DNA from: an uncultured Alistipes sp.
GTDB lineage: Bacteria; Bacteroidota; Bacteroidia; Bacteroidales; Rikenellaceae
Direction of reading: 5' to 3'
Assembly (NCBI GenBank): GCA_900769525.1
Contig: CAAGGY010000092.1
Span: 1 to 5,871 of the forward strand
Length of the DNA stretch: 5,871 nucleotides
The position numbers and the translations under genes are program-made. Shown one piece after another: positions 1 to 5,399 of the stretch (position 1 is the stretch's first letter; each line of letters starts with the position of its first letter). The notes beneath the pieces were generated by a model. It ran no database searches and was not told the DNA's origin. It worked only from the letters and a program-made list of their open reading frames with translations.

Positions 1-1129
1 CGACGCTAAGTTTGCACGCTCGGCAAACTACTGGAAGAATTCAATCGGAATGTCAGGAGGCATAGAGAAGCTCAACGTCAAGGCTAAGAAGCAGGCACAG
101 GAGCAGGAGTTCCAGGCGTGGGCTTTGAAGAAGACACTCCCCGAGGAGCGCTACGTCGACGCCCTCAAGCTCATCGAGCAGTCGCAGAGCGAGGCACGCA
201 AGGAGAATGCTACATTGCAGTACCTCTCTGAGGCATTCTTCCAGTCTGTGGAGTTGCTCAGCCCCCTCTTTGACAACGATAACATCGAGCAGTTCTACAA
301 GGACTATAACGCCGACGTAGACCGTGCCGTGGCTAAGCGTATGTTTGTGATTTACAGAGAGAACAACGACATACTTCCATCAATCTACACAAAGATTGAC
401 CAGGAGTTTGGCGGCAACAGCGATGCCTACGTAGACTGGCTCTACGACAACTCCAACCTCACATCGTTGGAGAAGTTCCAGGCCGTAAGTGCCCTCGACG
501 ACGAGGCTCGTGAGAAGGCTGGCAAGGAGGACCCAGCAATGGAGCTTGCCGAGTCAATCGCTAATCTCTACCGCTCGCTCGTGCCTAAGGCTATGGCGGC
601 CAATGAGAAGTATTCGGAGGGTCACCGCCTATATATCGACGGCCTTATGAAGATGAAGCCCGAGAAGGCGTGGGCATCGGATGCCAACTTCACAATCCGC
701 CTCACCTATGGCAACGTGCTCCCTTATAGCCCTCGTGATGGTGTTGTCTACCAGCACTATACAACACTCGAGGGTGTGATGGCTAAGGAGGATGCATCGA
801 ACCCTGTGGAGTTCACCGTGCCTGAGCGCCTCAAGGAGCTGTACCGTGCTAAGGACTACGGTCGCTATGCCGATAAGAGTGGCCGCCTCCCTGTCGCCTT
901 CCTTGTAAACTGCGACATCACAGGTGGTAACTCGGGCTCGCCAGTTATGAACGACAAGGGACAACTTATCGGCCTTGCCTTCGACGGTAACTGGGAGGCT
1001 ATGTCGGGCGATGTGGCCTTCGAGCCAGAGCTTCAGCGCACGATTGCCGTAGATATCCGCTACGTATTGTTCGTCATCGAGAAGTATGGCCAGGCCGGCT
1101 GGCTACTCGACGAGCTAACAATAAAATAA
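1..1129 (+). CDS. dpp7: S46 family dipeptidyl-peptidase, DPP7 type (C-terminal part, 5' truncated)
   Basis: Serine exopeptidase that removes dipeptides from the N-terminus of oligopeptides; characterised members act in the periplasm or at the cell surface of asaccharolytic Bacteroidetes. The frame is open from base 2, so 375 residues are visible, about half of the usual ~700-720. The ATG at 50 is internal: the residues before it (ANYWKNSIGM, visible residues 8-17) are a conserved S46 stretch. A mostly helical, charged region covers roughly residues 1-280. The nucleophile motif GGNSGSPV has its serine at visible residue 311 (codon 932-934); the catalytic His and Asp lie off the left edge. The residue 18 positions after the serine is Gly (codon 986-988, in FDGNWE). 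In characterised enzymes, Gly there marks DPP7 (hydrophobic P1 preference) and Arg or Ser marks DPP11 (acidic P1). The C-terminal AVDIRYVLFVIEKYG is typical of the family. Family assignment is very sure; the DPP7 subtype is inferred from that Gly. Confidence 0.95.
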   Translation, partial: DAKFARSANYWKNSIGMSGGIEKLNVKAKKQAQEQEFQAWALKKTLPEERYVDALKLIEQSQSEARKENATLQYLSEAFFQSVELLSPLFDNDNIEQFYKDYNADVDRAVAKRMFVIYRENNDILPSIYTKIDQEFGGNSDAYVDWLYDNSNLTSLEKFQAVSALDDEAREKAGKEDPAMELAESIANLYRSLVPKAMAANEKYSEGHRLYIDGLMKMKPEKAWASDANFTIRLTYGNVLPYSPRDGVVYQHYTTLEGVMAKEDASNPVEFTVPERLKELYRAKDYGRYADKSGRLPVAFLVNCDITGGNSGSPVMNDKGQLIGLAFDGNWEAMSGDVAFEPELQRTIAVDIRYVLFVIEKYGQAGWLLDELTIK

Positions 1130-1169
1130 AAAAGTATGGGGTTTCCAATCGGAAGCCCCATAACTTTTT
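1130..1169 (+). terminator. Rho-independent terminator, probably bidirectional
   Basis: Directly after the peptidase stop codon (TAA 1127-1129). The left arm GTATGGGGTTTCC (1134-1146) pairs with GGAAGCCCCATAAC (1151-1164) around the loop AATC, with one bulged base and one G-T wobble. The stem is flanked by an A run on the left and TTTTT on the right. Read from the minus strand, the same stem is followed by TTTTTTATTTTATT, so it could also end leftward transcripts from the dehydrogenase gene. Confidence 0.9.
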
Positions 1170-1170
1170 A

Positions 1171-1209
1171 AATTAGTAATGAGTAGTGAGTAATTAGTAA
1201 TGAGTTCTT
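1171..1209. repeat. Degenerate heptamer tandem array, left arm of a composite inverted repeat
   Basis: Five consecutive 7-base units: AGTAATG (1175-1181), AGTAGTG (1182-1188), AGTAATT (1189-1195), AGTAATG (1196-1202) and a diverged AGTTCTT (1203-1209). The 13-mer AATTAGTAATGAG occurs exactly twice (1171-1183 and 1192-1204), 21 bases (three units) apart. The array is the approximate inverse of the (A/T)TTACTA array at 1341-1382. It is non-coding and lies between a terminator and a convergent gene end. Confidence 0.85.
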
Positions 1210-1290
1210 GTGGGTTCTTGTGGGTTCTTGTGGGGAGGCCCTCAAAAAAAACTCCCCATCAGAACTCATCAGAACCTATCAGAACCTATT
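1201..1290. repeat. Inverted pair of 10-base tandem repeats forming a long imperfect hairpin
   Basis: The left arm has three units TGRGTTCTTG (1201-1230) and then TGGGGAG (1231-1237). The right arm starts CTCCCCATC (1252-1260) and has three units AGAACYYATY (1261-1290). The arms pair over about 36-37 bases across a 14-base loop (1238-1251) that ends in A8. T/C mismatches recur exactly every ten bases (1229/1260, 1219/1270, 1209/1280), with G-T wobbles between them. There is no T-run after the stem on the plus strand, so this is not a standard terminator. Its function is unknown. Confidence 0.85.
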
Positions 1291-1344
1291 AAAGAATTTA
1301 GGGAAGCCTGTCTGCGCCCTCCCTAAACTCCCTAAAAGAATTTA
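1291..1344. repeat. TTTAGGGA hairpin with a 9-base tandem doublet, bounded by a 10-base direct repeat
   Basis: CTCCCTAAA occurs twice head to tail (1319-1327 and 1328-1336). Either copy can pair with TTTAGGGA at 1297-1304, giving two alternative 8-bp hairpins. The unit is bounded by the perfect direct repeat AAAGAATTTA (1291-1300 and 1335-1344), which partly overlaps the hairpin arms. It is non-coding. The direct repeats resemble a target duplication, but they are AT-rich and overlap the stem, so that reading is weak. Confidence 0.7.
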
Positions 1345-1382
1345 CTAATTACTAATTTCTATTTACTAATTACTAATTATTT
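1341..1382. repeat. Heptamer tandem array, right arm of the composite inverted repeat, overlapping a gene end
   Basis: Six 7-base units: TTTACTA, ATTACTA, ATTTCTA, TTTACTA, ATTACTA, ATTATTT. This can also be read as a 21-base unit repeated twice (1341-1361 and 1362-1382) with changes only near the end. ATTACTAAT is the inverse of ATTAGTAAT in the left array (1171-1209). The array runs through the stop codon (1377-1379) of the leftward dehydrogenase gene. Confidence 0.85.
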
Positions 1383-2204
1383 AATTGGCGAATCGGGTTC
1401 TCTTGCCATCACCATATAGAATAGCCTATCGACAAGCCCTGGGCAGAGCTTCTTGACAAAGTGCGTGAGGCGGCCCTCCCACTCCATTAGGCATAGGCGC
1501 TTACGGCGCTTGAGGCCTCGTGCCACGATGTGTGCCACCTGCTCGGGTGTCATCATACCCGCCTCGTTGCGAGGTGTCTCGCCCTGCTGCGAGCCATCGG
1601 CCGTGAGTGCTGAGAAGCGGACATTCGAGGCGGTGAAGCCTGGACAGGCAGTCATCACGTGAACACCCCTCTTTAGGTTCTCCACACGTATGGTGTCGAG
1701 GAAGCCCGTCATCGCATACTTCGATGCCGAGTAGCCCGTGCGTCCTGGCAGGCCGTGGATACCCGCCACCGACGAGATACCCACCAACGAGCCTCGTGAC
1801 TGCTGAAGATATGGCAGGGCATACTTGGTGCAATTCACTGTACCCCAGAAGTTTACATCCATAAGGCGGTGCAACACCCGAAGGTCGCAGTCGTCAAACA
1901 GCGCACGCATCGACAAGCCAGCGTTGCATATCATCACGTCGATACGCCCAAAGCTCTCTACAGCCTTGTCAATGAGGCGTTTACAATCCTCCTCACGTGT
2001 CACATCGCAAGCTGTGTAGGCCACCTTGCCACCTTTCGAGCTAATCTCATCGGCAACTCGCTGCAACTCCTCCTCACGACGAGCGCCAACCACCACGCAC
2101 GCACCCATTGCGGCATACTCCTTGGCCATAGCCTCTCCAATACCCGACGAAGCACCCGTGATGACCACAACCTTATCTCGCATATATTTTTCTATACTAC
2201 TCAT
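1377..2204 (-). CDS. Classical short-chain dehydrogenase/reductase (SDR), substrate unknown
   Basis: A 275-residue cytoplasmic NAD(P)-dependent oxidoreductase with a Rossmann fold. From the ATG at 2204: cofactor motif TGASSGIG at 16-23, acidic turn CDVT at 67-70, NAG at 94-96, and the catalytic tetrad N118 (DVNFWG), S145 (GISSVAG), Y158 and K162 (YSASK). Two arginines after the second strand (GARREEE, 41-47) suggest NADP(H) rather than NAD(H). The C-terminal ~45 residues are basic and hydrophobic (HFVKKLCPGLVDRLFYMVM), as in SDRs resembling the 11-beta-hydroxysteroid dehydrogenase group; whether they touch the membrane is unknown. An in-frame TTG at 2213 and an ATG at 2183 (268 residues, MRDKVVVITG) are other possible starts. 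I prefer 2204 because it is the upstream ATG closest to the preceding gene. That gene ends 21 bases upstream, so the two are probably co-transcribed. SDR membership is sure; the substrate cannot be told. Confidence 0.95.
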   Translation of the reverse strand: MSSIEKYMRDKVVVITGASSGIGEAMAKEYAAMGACVVVGARREEELQRVADEISSKGGKVAYTACDVTREEDCKRLIDKAVESFGRIDVMICNAGLSMRALFDDCDLRVLHRLMDVNFWGTVNCTKYALPYLQQSRGSLVGISSVAGIHGLPGRTGYSASKYAMTGFLDTIRVENLKRGVHVMTACPGFTASNVRFSALTADGSQQGETPRNEAGMMTPEQVAHIVARGLKRRKRLCLMEWEGRLTHFVKKLCPGLVDRLFYMVMAREPDSPIK

Positions 2205-2225
2205 AATCTGCAAATTAACCTATAA

Positions 2226-3002
2226 TTAAATCTCAATTTCAAGCCCGTCGTATGCAAACTCCACACCCTCGGGCAGTCGCCTCTGCGCCTCGGCATAGAG
2301 TCCTATGTCGTGCGACAGATGCGTGAGGAGTGCTCTGCGTGGCCTCACCCTACGAACGAGCTCAAGAGCCTCATCCACAGAGAAGTGCGACGAGTGTCGC
2401 TCCCAACGTAGCGCATTTACCACCAACACATCAACCCCCTCGAGCTTCGCAAGCTCCGCATCGCTAATGGCGCTAAAGTCGGTAAGGTAGGCTAACTTGC
2501 CAAAGCGGAAGCCGAGCACACGGAAGCGCTCCGAGTGGCTACCCTCAATGGCCACAACCTCGACCCCTGCAACCTCGAAGGGCTCCTCGTGCGACACCGT
2601 ATGAAGCTCTATGACGGGCACACCACGATACTTATCTTGGGCAAAGGCATAATCAAAATCCTTGGTTATAGTCTTGATAGTAACCTCATTACCAAAGATA
2701 TGCATAGGGTGTATTGTCGGGAAGTCGACAAAGTTAAAGGCCCTGACATCGTCAATACCTGCCGTATGGTCCTTATGTTGGTGCGTAAGAAGAATGGCGT
2801 CAATATGTCGGATGTCGGCACGCAACATCTGCTGTCGGAAGTCGGGGCCCGCATCAATCACAATGGCCCTGCCCTCGACCTCAACAAATGCCGAGGTACG
2901 CAGTCGCATATCACGTGCATCGCGAGAGCGACACACCTCACAACGACAGCCAATAACCGGAACACCCTGCGACGTTCCTGTGCCTAAGAATGTTAGTTTC
3001 AT
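2226..3002 (-). CDS. PhnP-like metallo-beta-lactamase-fold hydrolase
   Basis: A 258-residue cytoplasmic metal-dependent hydrolase. From the ATG at 3002 the protein opens MKLTFLGTGTSQGVPVIGC, the usual first strand of PhnP-like proteins. The longer frame to 3071 begins with TTG and adds 23 residues that do not look conserved, so I reject it. Metal motifs: HxHxDH at H74, H76, D78, H79; then H156 (GSHSERF), D175 (YLTDFS) and H228/H231 (LTHLSHD). A Cys cluster C19-C21-C24 (GCRCEVC) matches the extra structural metal site of PhnP. E. coli PhnP is a phosphodiesterase for phosphoribosyl cyclic phosphate in the C-P lyase pathway. No other phn gene is present here, and many Bacteroidetes relatives are uncharacterised, so the substrate is open. 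The SDR gene follows in the same direction, and a strong promoter match sits directly upstream (3007-3036). Confidence 0.93.
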   Translation of the reverse strand: MKLTFLGTGTSQGVPVIGCRCEVCRSRDARDMRLRTSAFVEVEGRAIVIDAGPDFRQQMLRADIRHIDAILLTHQHKDHTAGIDDVRAFNFVDFPTIHPMHIFGNEVTIKTITKDFDYAFAQDKYRGVPVIELHTVSHEEPFEVAGVEVVAIEGSHSERFRVLGFRFGKLAYLTDFSAISDAELAKLEGVDVLVVNALRWERHSSHFSVDEALELVRRVRPRRALLTHLSHDIGLYAEAQRRLPEGVEFAYDGLEIEI

Positions 3003-3006
3003 ACCA

Positions 3007-3036
3007 CAAAGATACGAAATTCTCCATTCAGAGCAA
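3007..3036 (-). promoter_or_regulatory. Bacteroidetes-type promoter of the MBL hydrolase/SDR operon
   Basis: On the minus strand, TATCTTTG (3014-3007) fits the -7 consensus TAnnTTTG, and TTG (3036-3034) lies 19 bases upstream, the expected position of the -33 element. Only four bases (TGGT) separate the -7 element from the ATG at 3002. If used, transcription would start at or within a few bases of the start codon. Confidence 0.7.
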
Positions 3037-3057
3037 TAATTAAGTCGAACGAATCGC

Positions 3058-3086
3058 TTAGTTATTGCCAAAAATTAGTATCTTTG
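3058..3086 (+). promoter_or_regulatory. Bacteroidetes-type promoter of the ABC exporter operon
   Basis: TATCTTTG (3079-3086) fits the TAnnTTTG -7 consensus exactly. The -33 element is weak: TTAG at 3058-3061 is at about the right distance, but TTG at 3065-3067 is too close. The leader to the ATG at 3114 would be about 20 bases, A-rich (AACAAACAAATA) and without a Shine-Dalgarno sequence, as is usual in this phylum. Confidence 0.65.
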
Positions 3087-3113
3087 CTTATCGTTAACAA
3101 ACAAATATCGACT

Positions 3114-4040
3114 ATGGACTCAATACTCAGCGTTCAGCACGTTAGCAAGAGCTACACCCAGCATAAGGCTCTCGACGATGTATCGTTGGAGGTGCCACGA
3201 GGCTCGGTCTATGGCCTTCTCGGCCCCAATGGTGCTGGCAAGACCACGCTGCTGCGTGTCATCAACCGCATCACAATGCCCGACTCGGGTGTCGTACTCC
3301 TCAATGGCAAGCCACTGACCTCGAACGAGATATTCAACATCGGCTATATGCCCGAGGAGCGTGGCCTCTACAAGAAGATGCGTGTTGGCGAGCAGGCCAT
3401 CTTCTTTGCCCGCCTCAAGGGCCTCGATAGGCGTGATGCTGAGCGTAGGCTTCGTGAGTGGTTTGAGCGTCTCGACATCAAGGATTGGTGGAATCGCAAT
3501 GTCGAGGACCTATCAAAAGGTATGGCGCAGAAGGTGCAGTTCATCACCACCGTGCTGCACGAGCCCCAGCTCCTAATCTTCGACGAGCCATTCTCAGGCT
3601 TCGACCCTATCAACGCCAACCTTCTCAAGGAGGAGATTCTACGTCTGCGTGACCGTGGCGCAACAATCATCTTCTCGACACACAACATGGCCTCAGTCGA
3701 GGAGATTTGCGACCATATAACTCTTATCAACCGCTCACGCAACATCCTCTCAGGCTCTGTCGAGGAGATACGCCGTACGGCGGGTGGCAACACCTTCGAG
3801 ATTACACACCGCTCGTCGCACTCAGAGTTTGCAGAGGCTGTGGGCACGCTCGGCAGTGTCATAGGCGAGAGTCGTGGCCTTATTGGAGGCTTTGTCGCAA
3901 CCAAGATTCATATCCCTCGCAATGAGGATATCCGTGAGGTCATAGCACGCCTCAACGACCGATGCGAGCTCCGCTCATTGCAGGAGATGATGCCGTCGAT
4001 GAACGACATCTTCATTCGAGCCGTTAACGGTACATTATAA
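3114..4040 (+). CDS. ABC transporter ATP-binding protein (NatA/YhaQ-like)
   Basis: A 308-residue cytoplasmic ATPase that powers the permease encoded next. The start is the ATG at 3114 (MDSILSVQHVSKSY). An in-frame TTG at 3084 lies inside the -7 promoter element and is rejected. Walker A is GPNGAGKTT at 37-45; the stretch YMPEERGLYKKM at 78-89 is typical of the NatA/YhaQ group after the Q-loop; the signature is LSKGMAQ at 133-139; Walker B is LLIFDEP at 153-159 with catalytic E158; the switch histidine is H190 (STHNM). Residues ~225-308 form the extra C-terminal domain (DUF4162-like) common in this subfamily. All ATPase residues are intact. The permease gene begins 15 bases after the stop. Relatives export sodium, antibiotics or unknown substrates; nothing here indicates which. 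Confidence 0.95.
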   Translation: MDSILSVQHVSKSYTQHKALDDVSLEVPRGSVYGLLGPNGAGKTTLLRVINRITMPDSGVVLLNGKPLTSNEIFNIGYMPEERGLYKKMRVGEQAIFFARLKGLDRRDAERRLREWFERLDIKDWWNRNVEDLSKGMAQKVQFITTVLHEPQLLIFDEPFSGFDPINANLLKEEILRLRDRGATIIFSTHNMASVEEICDHITLINRSRNILSGSVEEIRRTAGGNTFEITHRSSHSEFAEAVGTLGSVIGESRGLIGGFVATKIHIPRNEDIREVIARLNDRCELRSLQEMMPSMNDIFIRAVNGTL

Positions 4041-4055
4041 CATAAGCAACAGACA

Positions 4056-5342
4056 ATGAAAAAGATATATCTCATCGTAGCTCGTGAGTTTACAGAGCGA
4101 GCACGCAAGAAGTCGTTTATAGTGACCACGCTCCTTATGCCTATCTTTATGATAGGTATGATGGTGGCACCCTCGCTGATGATGCTCTATGGTGGTAGCG
4201 AGCAGAAGCAGGTCGTAGTCATCGACCGCTCGGGCATCGTTGGCCATAGGCTCGAGTCGTCACAAGAGGTCGTATTCTCCACTCAGAACAACCTCGACAA
4301 GGAGGAGGCGTGCCAGACCTATAACGCCGATAGTGGCATCTTCGGCATACTCTATATCAACGAAGATGTCAGCCAGAGTGGCCAGGTGCAGTTTATCACC
4401 AACTCCTCGTCGTCGCTAATGCTCGAGGAGCTAATCTCGTCGCAGATAAAGGGTATCATCGAGCAGGAGAAGCTCAAGGAGCGCTACAACATCGACAACC
4501 TCGACCAGATGCTTCAAGATGTCGATACACCAATCACCCTCAACACCTTCGAGAACAACGGCACAGGCAACGAGGAGGAGATGGAGAGCACCTCCTCAGG
4601 CATCAACTACATACTTGGCATTGTGCTCGGCATGATGCTCTATATGATGATTATCCTCTACGGACAGATGGTCCTCACCTCTGTTGTCGAGGAGAAGTCG
4701 AGCCGTGTCATCGACGTTATGGTCACCAGCTGCACACCCTTCCAGCTTATGATGGGTAAGATTTTAGGTATCGCCTCAGTGGCCCTCACGCAGATAGCCA
4801 TCTGGGCGGTGCTCATCATTGCCGCCAGCAAGTTCCTCATCCCCAGCCTCTTCTCTGCTAACATCGCCGCCACAAGCGACGCTATGTTGCAGGGTGTCGT
4901 AGGCACATTGGGCGACACGGGCTACATAGCTCAGCTCCTGGCCTATGTTGTGCTCTTCATCCTCGGAGGCTTCCTCTTGTACGCCTCGCTCTATGCCGCC
5001 TCAGGCTCTGCTGTCGACTCGGTGCAGGATGGCCAGCAGTTCAACTCCATCATTATGATGCCAATCATCTTGGCTATCATTGTTATGATGTCGGTCTTCA
5101 ACGACCCCAACTCGCCCATCGCCTTCTGGGCCTCGATGATACCCTTCACCTCGCCCATCGTGATGATTGCCCGCATACCATTTGGCATCCCTACGTGGGA
5201 GATTGTGGTGTCGTTAGTCGTTCTCTACCTGAGCTTCGTGCTCACCACGTGGCTTGCAGCTAAGATCTACCGCATCGGCATCTTTATGCACGGCAAGCGC
5301 CCCTCGTGGCGAGAGCTCGGCGAGTGGCTCAAGATAAAGTAA
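4056..5342 (+). CDS. ABC-2 type transporter permease (NatB-like)
   Basis: A 428-residue inner-membrane permease, partner of the preceding ATPase. A short basic N-terminus (REFTERARKKSF) leads into membrane segment 1 at ~21-45. A large polar extracytoplasmic domain follows at ~46-182, ending in an acidic stretch (NEEEMES, 172-178). Then come about five or six further hydrophobic segments near 183-208, 232-262, 289-316, 331-347, 355-373 and 383-405. The cytoplasmic motif EEKSSRVIDVMVTS (212-225) is the hallmark of NatB/ABC2_membrane_3 permeases and probably contacts the ATPase. The C-terminus is short, basic and cytoplasmic. Length and topology fit COG1668-like proteins. A hairpin starts 4 bases after the stop, so the operon appears to contain only these two genes. 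The family is sure; the substrate is unknown. Confidence 0.94.
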   Translation: MKKIYLIVAREFTERARKKSFIVTTLLMPIFMIGMMVAPSLMMLYGGSEQKQVVVIDRSGIVGHRLESSQEVVFSTQNNLDKEEACQTYNADSGIFGILYINEDVSQSGQVQFITNSSSSLMLEELISSQIKGIIEQEKLKERYNIDNLDQMLQDVDTPITLNTFENNGTGNEEEMESTSSGINYILGIVLGMMLYMMIILYGQMVLTSVVEEKSSRVIDVMVTSCTPFQLMMGKILGIASVALTQIAIWAVLIIAASKFLIPSLFSANIAATSDAMLQGVVGTLGDTGYIAQLLAYVVLFILGGFLLYASLYAASGSAVDSVQDGQQFNSIIMMPIILAIIVMMSVFNDPNSPIAFWASMIPFTSPIVMIARIPFGIPTWEIVVSLVVLYLSFVLTTWLAAKIYRIGIFMHGKRPSWRELGEWLKIK

Positions 5343-5346
5343 AAGC

Positions 5347-5374
5347 AAGAGGTTGCCCCGAAAGGCAACCTCTT
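5347..5374. terminator. Hairpin terminator shared by convergent genes
   Basis: A perfect 11-bp stem AAGAGGTTGCC (5347-5357) / GGCAACCTCTT (5364-5374) encloses the six-base loop CCCGAA-like CCGAAA (5358-5363). On the plus strand the tail ACTCTTTCTC is only moderately T-rich. On the minus strand the tail GCTTTTACTTT is richer in T, so the hairpin may work better for the leftward phosphatase gene. It lies between the permease stop (5342) and the phosphatase stop (5400). Confidence 0.85.
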
Positions 5375-5399
5375 ACTCTTTCTCGGTCTGCGACTTAGG

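Noticed and set aside
1201..1290. CRISPR array or rho-independent terminator
   Set aside because: The units are 10 bases with no spacers, ruling out CRISPR. No T-run follows the stem on the plus strand; the only homopolymer (A8, 1244-1251) is in the loop.
1171..1382. Insertion-sequence remnant with transposase
   Set aside because: No open frame of note and no transposase residues occur here. A non-autonomous element remains possible but unproven from one copy.
2205..2213. TTG start of the SDR at 2213
   Set aside because: An ATG three codons downstream (2204) is available, and the extra residues MQI add nothing conserved.
2206..2225. Separate promoter for the SDR gene (TTAATTTG on the minus strand, near 2211-2218)
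   Set aside because: It deviates from TAnnTTTG, and the 21-base gap to the upstream gene is better explained by co-transcription.
2535..2987. 150-codon open frame antisense to the MBL hydrolase gene
   Set aside because: It has no recognisable motif and is fully opposite a conserved gene with all metal ligands intact.
3003..3071. N-terminal extension of the MBL hydrolase starting at TTG 3071
   Set aside because: The added 23 residues are not family-like, the start is TTG, and the extension crosses the promoter elements. The ATG at 3002 begins the conserved MKLTFLGTGTSQG.
3084..3113. N-terminal extension of the ABC ATPase from TTG 3084
   Set aside because: The TTG is part of the -7 element TATCTTTG, and the ATG at 3114 gives the normal start just before the first strand of the nucleotide-binding domain.
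3368..3904. 178-codon open frame antisense to the ATPase gene
   Set aside because: Its composition is rich in Ser, Arg and Pro with no domain, and it lies fully opposite an intact, conserved coding gene; it is a codon-bias shadow.
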